From Romanomermis culicivorax (Eukaryota > Nematoda > Enoplea > Mermithida > Mermithidae): 64,000 nt of DNA. A model generated the notes under the pieces. That model was not told where the DNA came from and made no database searches. It saw nothing but the letters and a program-made list of their open reading frames with translations. The DNA lies in contig CAWUHX010000219.1 of assembly GCA_963922205.1 (NCBI GenBank), forward strand, positions 434,001 through 498,000, read 5' to 3'. The translations under genes and the position numbers were made by a program. Positions 1 through 12,900 of this stretch are shown here, in pieces. Position 1 is the first letter of the stretch. Every line of letters starts with the position of its first letter.

Positions 1-3000
1 GATTCTGATTAGAAGAATTCCAAACACTGCTACAGAATTTATTTATCCCAAAAAATGAAAGGGAGTGTCTGCCTAGGCCAGCTACTAAATATATCCAGGG
101 ATATCTGCGATCGAACCTGCAGTCTGTTTTTTTTTATTTTTCTGCACAGAGATGAAAAAGAGTACAACTGTGTCTGTACATTTTTGTGCACGATGTTAGT
201 TTTACTGTACAAAAAAAGGAAACGCAAATTAGAAAAGCCTCTAAAATCGCCATTTCACCAATCACGAGCAGGGATCGTTTCAGATTTGGTTGGAGCTGGC
301 CTTTGGTGTTGCCTGAAAAGAATCCTCTCATCGCAGGCATCGGACGCAATGTTTATTAAGTCTCCTCCACTCCATTTTAATATTTTATGCGTTCAAAACT
401 ACATAAGATAGCTTTGTCACTACCCGGGGGATGTGTAGGGATAGGACATACAGTAAGAAGATCGCAAGAATTAATTATTACTTTATTACAATTAATTACA
501 TGATTAATTTTAGAGGTTAACTGTGCGCTTGCGTCAGCCTTGGGTTGTAGGGTTTAGGTTCGGTTTGGCTGGGTTGAAGAGATAGATTGTTTTCTAAAGG
601 TTGAAGGTTCAGGTTGAGGTTGGCTGATATACTCGGTTGGAGTATGGCTAAAATAGGTTACTGACTTAGGTTACAGTAAATTGGGTAAATTTGGTTGGAA
701 GCTCACAGAATGTTGAGTGAGCCACGATGAATGACTAATGTAATCAACTGCTCTTCTTCCAACTGAAGAGGGTTCCTTATCTTCATTCATTTCTCTGTTT
801 TGGTTCTATTTTAGGTTGTCTATTTTCGGTTATAGTTAGTAACAGGATGAAGGTTTTGCTGGGAGTCCTCACGTAGGAGAATCTGAGAATCCAGTGCTGT
901 TCTCTAAGTGTTTCTATTTCTGGCTGTTTTTCCATTAGGTTTTCAAGTGACACCTTTATGTTTAGGTTGTCAATGTGACTATTCTATGTTGATGGAAATT
1001 AACTGATGTTCGCTTATGAACAATTCAGTTAAGATGCAATGCACAAAAAATAAAAAGGGAAATAAAATGAAATAGGTACAGTAAGAACGAAATATGACAT
1101 AGTAAGAATGGAATATGATACAGTAATGCTAAACTTCATCACTAAGGTCGCTATCTGTGACAGCTTGCTGCGTCAGCGTTAATTTATCCTATAAGAATCA
1201 ATTTCAAAACATATGACTCTAGTGCAATTTTCAGCTCCGTGTATGGGCTGTACTAATAGTGCACTAATCGAGTTTTGATCTGTTGCCTATGAGTCCAAAA
1301 TTTCTGGGGTTATATCAAGAAATTACAATGTTTATTACCAAAAATGATAAAAATACGTGATTATTCATAATCAAGTCTGAGATACCACAGGGTGCATGTT
1401 CACGATACATCTCAAAAATGTTTTTCTTTCTTTTCGGAAAAATTTTCAGAGTAATGTGTTGTTGATAGAAAAAATTACACATGCTGAAATCATGTTAAAA
1501 ATGCATTTATATTCTGGTTTTTGGTGCCCCAATCGTTTTTGTAGTTATTTACAAATTACAAATTGCAAAAAAATATACAATTTGTCTGGTTGATAAGATG
1601 AAAGAAGTACAGTATGAACTAACCTTGTTTAGTGGGAAACTGGTAAATATATGCTGTTACCATGATTTATGACATACAGATGAGATTTATATCTTTTTGG
1701 TTAGACTACAAAGGACAAACAGTGTCTGAGAAATGTTTGTGATTTGTTTGATCCATGACTGGTGAGTGTGTGAGAAATGTTTGTGTTGTGTTTGTGGAGT
1801 GTTTGAGAGTATTTTTACATCTTCGAATCTTTCTCAAATAAAGCTCAAACGATCCTTAAATAACTGGGAATAAATCTGTCAATTGTGGTCAGCTGGTGAT
1901 AAGTGATTATCGTTTGAAGTATTATCAAATTCTTGAACCTTTGGATGATTGAACTTTGTGTATTGAGTGGAATGGTAAACCAAACACAAGACAAGGTGAA
2001 CAATTGGTGATTAATTGGTGTTCAGTACCAGTCATCTATAACTGCTGTTTTTTTATGAAATTTTCACCAACCAATATTTTTTGCTGTTGTAATGTAGATG
2101 CCAGCACATTGTTGTAAATTCATAATGTACACTATGTGTTATTTATTATTGCATATAAATTTATTTTACAATTCATCGTCTCAAGGATGTCTGGATTTAA
2201 CATGTTGACATTCCTATGAATTTTTTTGAAGTGTTCTGTTTTGATCATCCCACACACCAGTAGCCATTATTGACCCAATTAAAGACGCTCTAATTAATTT
2301 TCACATTGGCACCTAGCCCCCAGAACTCACATGAAAACAGACATTCTGTAGCTATATTAATTCTCCCCATAAATCGTAAATACACCTGCACTGTAATAGA
2401 AAGTAGAAGCCCAACCCAGACACCAGTCTCAAGTGGAACAGTAGCCAGGGTTCATACAGAAGCATATATACACGTGAGTAATAGATACAGAAGCACATAC
2501 AGAAGCACATAGGTGTGTATTTCGTGTCATCTCGAAATTGAACCTGATTGTGAAACTGCTAATCAGAGTCAATAACCACTGGAATAAGACAGAACATCCA
2601 TACACAATTTGTTTGTCATCTCCACTGATGATTTGACTGGAGAAAGCCTCATTTTGTGTCAAAAATGTGACAACATGTAAATGGTAGCATGGTATTGTAT
2701 AAAATCATTACTCAAATTATGTGGCATTTTTTCATCTGCCACAGGTACAGTTCAGTTCAAATCATACTCGCACAAAATGCAATGATGTATGCTGTTGCTA
2801 GAGCAAGATTTTGTTGCAGGTATCTATAAAATGCATAATATAAGCTCTGTTCCTGGTAACAAACATTCAACAAACCATTTATTGGGCTGGATTTTTAGAA
2901 AAAAGTCTACTGACATTATATGACCGAAGACTTACAATACCCACTTGCCAACCCAATGTATCATATCACAGGTGCTTTCTCTTGTTCTTCAAAATTCTCA

Positions 3001-3823
3001 TGAGTTTTCTTGAATGATTAGCAACTATGAATTGACGAATTACATATAGGTTCTCTATATGCTGAACTGATTCCATGCAAACTTGAGAGTGGGTGGCTAC
3101 TGGAAGGAAAAAAATTGAACTAAATTTTGATTACGTTTACTCCCATTTCAAAAAATGTGACTCTTTTAAATCATTTTGCTTTCAGACGAATATACAGTAG
3201 CTGATTTTAACATTAAAAATGTAGCTGATTTTAACACAACAATACCCACAGCTCCTTAAAAAGTCACTATCTAGGGTAGGGTCAACACACTATCTAACTG
3301 AAGTGAAACACTCTCTGGTGGGTTTTACCACTCTTTGATAATGTGGACAGCAAGCAAGAAGTTAACACCCCTTGTTTCCTACAAACCTTGTTATTGTATA
3401 GTACTTGTATAGTGACTGTGTTCAGTAAAATTTTTGAACTACATAAAAATTGGCTTTTATGACTGAGACCAGCTAGGCTATGTATATATAGCTTTGTTAA
3501 TGTTAATTCTCTCCATGGCACTACATGTATGTACAAAACAAACCATCCTAATACACTAAGCATCCATATTAATCCCCTGTTGTACACGTTTTTAAAAAAA
3601 AGTGGCCTGATCCCTTATGTAAACAGTGATTCCCAAAATGGTAGTGGGAACATTAGGATTAGTATACCACATTTACTGGTTCGGTTTAGTATATACAATC
3701 TGCTGTGAATATTAAAGTATTTTCTCATATTTCTACGCATTTCAGTGGCATAAAAACGTTGGCTTTGGAGGTTGTAAAACAATTTCATGTATTAATCTGT
3801 TTGAACACATTTTTGCTTTGCAG
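1..3823. other. Gene-free left flank
   Basis: No exon could be supported in this stretch. It is AT-rich and CpG-poor, with stop codons throughout and only short open frames. Weak GT-rich repetition is seen around 540-700 and 1740-1810, and a small AGAAGCACAT-type duplication near 2490-2510. An acceptor-like pyrimidine tract ending in CAG at 3821-3823 suggests that the first coding exon of the gene to the right begins at 3824, so an untranslated 5' exon may lie somewhere in this region. Confidence 0.5.
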
Positions 3824-3886
3824 ATTAGCTATCAAGGTGCCAGTTTACTTCCCAAAAAATTGATTCGGATCAGTGGCCTTCAAGAG

Positions 3887-3955
3887 ATGACGAATCCATT
3901 GGCTATTTGCGGCCTTATTATTCTACTAGCAAGCTGTGATATTTTAGAAACAAGA
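3887..3955 (+). CDS. Gene A exon 1: signal peptide
   Basis: Starts at ATG 3887, the first ATG after a plausible acceptor (CAG at 3821-3823). It encodes 23 residues with a hydrophobic core ([13 protein letters not shown]), typical of a cleavable signal peptide. The exon ends in AGA before a consensus GTGAGT donor, phase 0, and joins in phase to the exon at 12180. The intervening intron of about 8.2 kb is full of repeats. Confidence 0.65.
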
Positions 3956-6900
3956 GTGAGTGTTGTGTTTGAAATATAATTTCTCATGCAGAGTTAACTT
4001 TTGGTCTGTAAGTCAATGGATGATGCTAAGAACCACAAACAAGACACCTTAACTACCAAGAATAGTCAGCACATTGCCATGATTTGCACACACTTGCAGA
4101 TTATTTCTAGAAAAGACACATACTTCAGAGGTCAAATAAATCAGTGGAAACACCCTACAACATAAATAAATGAGGTTAGAAGTGTGCTCATCAAATTACT
4201 CTTTGTAAAGAAGCTATCCTGAAAGTTGCCCATGTGGAGATTTACATTATTGTGTGAACATGCCTATAGTAATTTTTTTTCGAATGCAACTTTTCTGAAA
4301 AGAGTTGAAATCATATACACAGAGGACAAAGATTGCAAAAGGATCATAAATTGATCATGCTGAGAAAGTGTAGTTTATTGAATAGAGGGATGCCCCATAA
4401 TTTGAAAGTGTATGAGTATGTGTTGTATTTTATGTTGCATCGGGGGCTGATGAATTGTTGGCAGGATTGGGATTCCCAGGTTGCGTCCTTAATGTACGTG
4501 TTTCCCACACCCACGTTTATCCGATAGCCTAATTACTTGTACTCAAACCCCAATACTAAACAATATCCCACCAATTAAGGAAAAGTCTAATTTCCTTAAT
4601 TGTTTCCCTTAACACGTAAGATTAAAAGGCGAGAGTTTTCTACCTTTTATATTATGCAATAGAAACCAGAAAAACACTTACGTACACAATGCGAAAACGG
4701 GCGAGAATGATAAAAAGATCAACTCCCACGCACTGGGACGAAAACGAGAAAGAGTTGTGTGGTGGGAGGCGGCTAATGACGAACTAGTGGTGGCCAGCAA
4801 GGCGCACAACTAGTGTATAAAAACGAACAAAAGAATGAATCAATAATAATGAATGAGAGAGACCAGCGCATGCGTACCGACGTGCACTACAGTAAGACGG
4901 CTGTTTATGGTCCGCGTTGCTCTCTCCACTTGCCACCTGCAGGCCTCTAACGCGCTTTGACAAAACGACAAAAATCGGTGGAAAACACACTATAACACCC
5001 CTCCCCCCTTGCGGTAGATCGCCCTAAGCGATCGTCAACAAACGACCAAAAACGGGCAAGGGGAAAGGAACCACCACTATGGGCTGTCACCTGGGTCACC
5101 GAAGGGGTCTTTGGTATCACACAGTGGGGCCGGGGGAGTCGTTGGGGTGGTTTGAGCCGATTTTTGGGGGCGGCGCGTAGGGTGAGACCTCCCAACGCGA
5201 GTGCAATTAGCGAAGCCGTAGGGTCAGTGACCCTGCAGCTCACGTTGTCACTCCGTCCATACCGATATACTGGAGCACACCAGCATACGATGCCATACAG
5301 ATGGGAGGGTGAGGTCGGCCACTATGATGGCGGCGACAATGAAACGGAACACAGCAGTGGAGGCAACAAGGGCAAGGAACAGGGCAAGTGGGGTGTGTGG
5401 CCGACCACAAATGGTTGGCTTACTGTGTGGTCTTAGCATCGGCTGCACGTGCGCTGGAAACACTAGTACAAAAATAAAGCACAAACGAGATTAAAAAATA
5501 AACAACCGGATTTAGACGAGGTTAATAAAAACAAAACAAACATTACTGTACAAAAGCTTCTTTTCAATGGCCGCGTCGTTGGCGAGTGTCGGAGGCAGAT
5601 CGGTAGTTTCGTTGATGATCACAGTGGTCACGCTCGTTTTGTTGATATCGATCATTGTGGTAGCCGTGGGGATTGCAAGGATCATCGTGGCCATCAAAAC
5701 AAACTGTACGGGAGTTGCGGTTTCCACTGTAATCGGTGCTATCCTTAAATTTTTTTAAAAATCTCATTAAATTACTCTTTGTAAAGAAGCTATCCTGAAA
5801 TTTATCCATGTGGAGATTTACATTATTGTGTGAACATGCCTACAGTAATTTTTTTCGAATGCAACTTTTCTGAAAAGAGTTGAAATCATATACACAAAGG
5901 ACAAAGATTGCAAAAGGATCATAAATTGATCATGCTGAGAAAGTGCAGTTTATTGAATAGAGGGATGCCCCATAATTTGAAAGTGTATGAGTAGGCTATT
6001 CGTTAAGTTTATTATTGAACATGGTGCTTATGGTTCATCAGCTTCCATCAATGACGCCTAGACATTTAAAATACCATCAAATTTTTGGTAGGGGAACACC
6101 AATGACCTGACTTTTTGGAATGGAATCAAGCAATTGTGAAGAAAAGTGATACCTTTCTACACTTTACACTAGGGACTCTTTCACCAAAAGTCAGTGAATA
6201 AGTTTGGTCAGACTTTTCAGTGGCAATGTACACAGATGCCAAACAAAAAACTTGTTCGATAAATTGATTTGGGATCAGAAAACTTAGTTCGAGGCATTCA
6301 GGCTCCTATTTACTCAATATGAATGCCAGAGGTAAACCATTAAAAATTCATAGACCACTTTTTTAATGTGCAACTAGGGGAAAAAATTAGGTAAAATCAT
6401 AAATTTTCTGATTGTCTATTCTAAAATTGATAATTTCACCTAATTTTCTCATTGAAATAATAGAATACTATTTTGTTGTGCTTTATTATATATGTATTAG
6501 TTTCAAACTTAAAAAGAGTTGGTGAAATTTTCTTGTAAAAAGTATGAACTATTATTGTGAAAAATAATATTTCAAGAATCTCAGCCAAATATAAGTATAA
6601 GTACTATACACTGTATGTATAGTGCCTGTATAATGCATGTATGATGAATGTACAATGTATGTAGAAGGTATGTATATTATATGCATGATGTATGCATAAT
6701 GTATGGATAATGTCTGTACAATGTATGTATACCGTATGTACAATAATTGGGTAATGTATAATATATGTATGTATACTGTATGTATGATGTTTGTGCAATG
6801 TATGTATAAGGTATCTATAATGTATGCATAATGTATGTATAATGTATGAATAAAGTATGTATAATGCATTTATAATGTATGTTTGATGTATGTATAAGGT

Positions 6901-9900
6901 ATGTATAATGTGTGTATCATGTATTTATAATATATGTATGATGCATGCATAATGTATGTATCATGTATTTATAATATATGTATGATGCATGCATAATGTA
7001 TGTATAATGCTTGTGTAATGAATGTAAAACATATGTATATTGTATATATAATTTACATATGGTTATGCAGAAGGTATGTATAATGCATGTATATTGTACG
7101 TATAATGTATGAATAATGTATGTATAATGTATGTATAATGTATGTATAATGTATGTATAATGTATGTATAATGTATGTATAATGTATGTATAATGTATGC
7201 ATAATGTATGTACAATGTATGTATAATGTATGTATAATGTATGTATAATGTATGTATAATGTATGTATAATGTATGTATAATGTATGTGTAATGTATGTA
7301 TAATGTATGTAAAATGTATGTATAATGTATGTATAATGTATGTATAATGTATGTATAATGTATGTATATTGTATGTATAATGTATGTATAATGTATTTAT
7401 AATGTATGTACAATGTATGAGTAATGTATGTATCATGCATCTACATTGTATATATAGAGTATGTATGATGTATTTAAAATTATTGTGTACTATATGTATA
7501 CATTATGTATGATGTAATAATGTGTTTGTATAATGTAATAGTATTTGTATAATGTAATAGTGTTTGTATAATGTAATAGTGTTTGTATGATGTAATAGTG
7601 TTTGTATAATGTTGTTGTATGGCAACATACAACATTCCACCCATAGGATTGATGTTCTAACCAATCCACGGGTCCCGAACCCAGCCATTTTTGTGGAGCC
7701 CTGGTTGGGATGGTTACACCTACCCCAACATTGGCCAATAGTGGGACAGCTATGGCGCCACCCAGGAAGCCCTTCAACACTGGTGACCATACCAGGGGGC
7801 CCCCTCTTGCTCCAAGGGGAGAGGGATGTTGTATGGCTACATACACCATTATACCCATGGGATTGATGTTTTAGCCAATCCAGGGGTCCCGAACCCGGCT
7901 ATTTTTGTTGAGCCCTGGTCGGGGTGGTTACACCTACCCAACATTGGCCAATGGTGTGACAGCTACGGCGCCACCCAGGAAGCCGTTCAAGAATGTGTAA
8001 TATATGTTTAAATGTATAAAGATGAATATAAGTTGTAGGTTTTGCCCAATTAAGGTTTTACATGTACTCACCTAGCAAATAGTAAAGAATAGAATATTTA
8101 AAAAAGTAGGTGGGGCAGTCTTGTTCTTTTGGTCATGGCAACTGACTACAAGTCTTAAGAATGAGGTTCCGTTTCCCATGTCGCCCGAAATTGAGATTTT
8201 ACTAGCTGGCCGAGAAAGAGACAGCCTTTAATCCATTCAGGCTAGATGAATCCTGTGGGCAACCTTGGAATGCTGCTTGCTGGGATCTACTCATCCCAGT
8301 TAGCATCTGTTTCATGGTGCAGCAAATGAAGATGAGGCATGTAGCAGAAAAAATGCTGCTTGTCAGGCAGACACATTCCTGTTGAATGTGGACTCATCTA
8401 GGTGGTAAAAAAGCAGCACAAAGCTAGTCTAATATATGTTGAGCACTTGCATGACCACATTGTCCAGAAAAGTCTGCCTTTCTGGCTACAGGGAAAATGA
8501 GCAGGTGTACCCTCAAAAATTTGAAAAAGTATGACCCAGGTGAAGCCTGAGGCAAATAGTGTGCACTAACCAGTACTCTGCTGAACGGGTAAAATTCACT
8601 AGTAGAATTTACTGAATTGCTGAAAAATACTTACTTGCACTATAAGCTATTTCTATGTGGAACCCTAAATGCCAAACTATTCATATTTTTCCAAGAAAGC
8701 TAACATTTCTTACCATGAATATCATCTTCAACAACATTTTTGTGTAAATATATGATACCTGAGATTGTTGAAGGGCTTCCTGAGTGGTAACAAAGCTGTC
8801 AGACCACTGGCCAATGTGGGGGTAGGTGTGACCATCCCGACTGGGGTTCAACAGAAATGACTAGGTTAGGGACTTGTGGCTCGACTAAAACATCAATCCT
8901 ATGGGTGAAATGTTGTATGTTACCATACAACATCCCTCTCCCCTTGATGCAACAGGGGGCCCCTGGTAGGGTCACCAGTCTTGAAGGGCTTCTTAAGGGG
9001 CAACAGAACTGTCCCACCACTGGCCAATGTCAGGATAGGTATGACCATCCCAACCGGTGCTCTACAAAATATAGTAAATTGCATATCTCTGTGAGAGAAT
9101 TCTTTTCATTGCTGGGTTGGCTCATTTGGTTAGAGCATGAAAACGGCAGCCACAAACTGAGGACTTGAGCAATGGGAAAAAGTAGCCTCAGGAGGTGTAT
9201 TGAAATGAGGTGCTCACTCTATTTACCTACTCAATTGAAGTACAGCAGCCACCAAGAATGGACCACTCGTGGCTAATTCAGTGTGAACCTGTGTGCCATC
9301 TTCCAAAATGACAAATGCAGATAAATTGGCAGAAATGCTCTACAAAATTTTGGAGAATAAATAAGAAGCCTGTCAAGACTAACCTGTTAGATCAGTTTTC
9401 CAAAGTATTGAACTAAGGGCTTCTTAAAAATTGACAATTTTTTTTCTCCAATCATTCTTCAGCAACTATATGGGCATTTAAACAAACACATTCATGTTTT
9501 TGAGCTTGTATAAATATTTGGATAAATCTGGAGCAAATAATTCGTCAAATAAAATTGTACATCAAAAGATTTGTCGTATGGGTGGTCGTATACCCTCGGC
9601 TACCTACCTGCAGTTCTTGGAAGATCCAAACTGGTACCGCCCCTGACGCTAACCCGATACTGATTGCAATCCTACTGCAGATAACTGAGACTTGGTGAAC
9701 AAAGATATTTATTTTGAGTAAACGAAAGTGTAAATACAATAGTGAAGATAAGTGATAAACGAAATGCCAAGTGCCAAAGTATGTGAACACAAATGCCGGT
9801 TTCCTTTCTGCTTCGCTGACCCTTCTATTCGTCCCTGTGCAGAGAGCCACAGGGACTTCAGGATATCTTAGTCCAGGGCCTAAGCTGAAAGCTTGTCAAA

Positions 9901-12900
9901 AGACAAAAACAATCTACCTGACTCCCGAACAATAACTCACTAATCTCTTTGATCAAGATTGAACGTCGAAGATCTCCTCAGGCTGCGTGAGTCCTCAAGA
10001 TGAATCCGCGACGCAAAATCCAAAAGCGCACAATAATCAAGATGGCGAATGCGCCCTCGATCCTTCCTCAATCACTGCGAGTCTTCTACGAAGATGCAAT
10101 AAAAGAGGACCAGACGATAATAATAATAAACGAATTAAGAATAATAATAATGAAAAAACATACTGCAACGCATCTAACATCAACTTGCTAGTTGCATGCA
10201 GTTGATCACTTATTAGACATCGTAATTAATGTAAACCATTATAACCATATTCACCATCTTCATCTAAAAGCAAATTTTGTCAGTCAGTCACACATTTTTT
10301 CCCTTGCTATGATACTTTAAATCATGTGCACATTTATGAGAAAAAGCCAAATGTTGGCAAAATTTCAAACTTATGGATACTTTGGCAATGTGAATTTTGA
10401 CATTTATGCCAAAAAAAAGAATCTGCCAGTTGCATCTTGGTCAAGGAGTTATCACCTCTAACTGTCAGTCTAAAAAACCTGGCTTAGTTCAGGGGCCAGT
10501 TTCACCACAAAACTCTGTATTAAGAGTAAAATCTGACAAGTTATGAATGAGAGCTACGAATGGCCATCAAACTAAAAACCAGTTTACAAGCAAGGAATTA
10601 CGAGTCTATGAGTGCTATAAGAGAGCATTTCATCAAAAATCTAAGTTTAGGAGTGCTCTAGACCTTGAGTTATGAGTGGTATGATGGATAGTTTCTCATT
10701 ATTTATGATTGTTCAGTTTCACCAAATTAGTAACCCATCACTCTGACAATAAATAGACTCGTCAATTTGATGAAATTTTGACAGAGTAAAAAGGGGTCTG
10801 TAGGACATGCAGCTTAGCAGTATTCCTTCCCTCGGATGATTTTGTATACTAGCACAGATAGTGAGAGTAGTAATTGCGTTTTGAAAAAAGGGTGTTGCCA
10901 GGAGTGGAAGCTAGGTTACCAGCATTCCTGGCTAATGTTCTCACCACTAGACCACCACACTATGAGGTGAACCCAGATTAAGGTGCTCACCTTAGCAACA
11001 ATTTTTTGGCATACAACCCAAATGCTTGGTAGTTGTGAACCTACGACCTTCAGCAAATAGCAGCATATCTGCTGCTCTGAACTGCCGGCCAATGGGGTTG
11101 CTGACTTTTAAGAAAATAAAAATTATAAGGAATTTTTTGAGTGAAAATAAGTTTTGAAAAATAGGGTGTAGCCAACCCAGGTTCAACTCCTGGCTACACC
11201 CTGTTTTCGAAAACTTATTTTCACTCCCAAATTTCCTTATAATTTTCATTTTCTAAAATGTAGTGATTTTGATCGAGCTCCACCAATGTATTGACCAAAA
11301 TATTTTCAGCAATGGATCAATTTTAACCTTGATGATTTTGTAGCTCGTTTTCACCTTTCTCAAACAATGGCAGCTGGAAAGTATTGTGTTCAATAGACAA
11401 CCTCTGTTCACTTGAACCAACTGCTGTAAAGTTGGTACTTGGTTGATAGCATGATGTCATTTGAGCAGAATTGATGCAAAATTAAAAAAGAAACTGAACA
11501 AATTCGAAAGAAATTTCAACATTGTCATAGAACAATCCAACCAAACAAACCAAATATTTCCTGATTACAACATCCCATTACCCAAATATATTCCTGTATA
11601 ATGAGTGCCAAAAAACCAATAAGATGATTTTTACAATTCCTACAAAAAACATGTTTAAACACCCTTACTATCAACTTATAACTCGAAGCGTGTCATCCCT
11701 ATCTCAAGTTTTGTCACTCTCAGCTTGTTGTTCATTTCCAATACCTTCTAGCTCATCACTCGTAGAACAAGCGAAGCTGGTGAAACTCATTTAGACCTAG
11801 AATTTGACAGAATTTGACTAGAATTTGAACCAGGCCCATATGTAATCAGAAATTGAATTTCTGGTGGATGGCTAAGGCAGACACAGCCTTCCATCCTTTT
11901 TGGGGTCAATAAACTGTGTCTGTGGGCTTGGAATACTGCTTGTAGCAAGTGAGTATAAGCAGCCTAGTTGCATATTGGCAATAAAAAACAAAATGTGATT
12001 TTTCGATTTTGTACTATTTTTGAGTTCTTCAGTGCCACTTTATTTCAACACAAAAAGTTGCACATGCCTCCATATATCCAGCCCATCTATATTCTTACTC
12101 AGCGGGAATTTTATTGTCATTCATGCAACTTACTGAAGTAGGTATAACTATGCATGTTTAATGAGCATTCTTTTTTCAGGACACTTATCTCAGAACTCCA
12201 AATGAGAAATTAATCAACAATCGCATAAAACGGGTTATTGGCCCAAACAAAGATGAACCATATTCCAAACCATGGTCAGTGTTTGTCTTAACCGATGATA
12301 CCCTACTCTGTGGCGGATTTTTACTTGATCTGAGAAGTGTGAATATGCCCACTTCTATCGTCCTGCCACCAGAAAATTCGTCTGATGTGATTGTTACAGC
12401 AGCTCATTGTGTTTTGATGAAGTAAGTTTATATCGCGTAATAGATATCAATGACTTCTGAGCCACCATAAACGCACACATAAGGCTTTTGAGGGATTTGA
12501 TCCTCAGTAATTATTGTTGCTAAGCTCCAGCAAGTTCAAGCACCTAGCAATGGTCGAAAAACTGCTTGAGGAGCAGATGCAAATTTTCATGAGCAGGCTA
12601 ATACTCATGGAAAAGTCCTCAAACACTGCAATTTCACCCTATGCATTATGTATGAATCATATCTCAAACTAGGCACAAATGGTTTGATGACCATGTTGAA
12701 AAGCTTCCTATGTGGCGCCAGAGCTGTCCCACCACTGGCCATTGTGGGGGTAGGCTTCTTCATCCCAACCAGTGCTGAAAAATGGCAGGTTTCAGAACCT
12801 GTGGCTTGGCTGAAACATCAATCCTATAAATGGAATAAAGCATGTTCCCATACAAGATCCCTCCGCCATTGGAGCCCCTGGTATGATCACTAGTGTCCAA

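Noticed and set aside
7053..7440. Minus-strand proteins of 125-127 residues with 11-residue repeats
   Set aside because: Produced by the 11-bp minisatellite, which leaves several frames open; no start or splice support.
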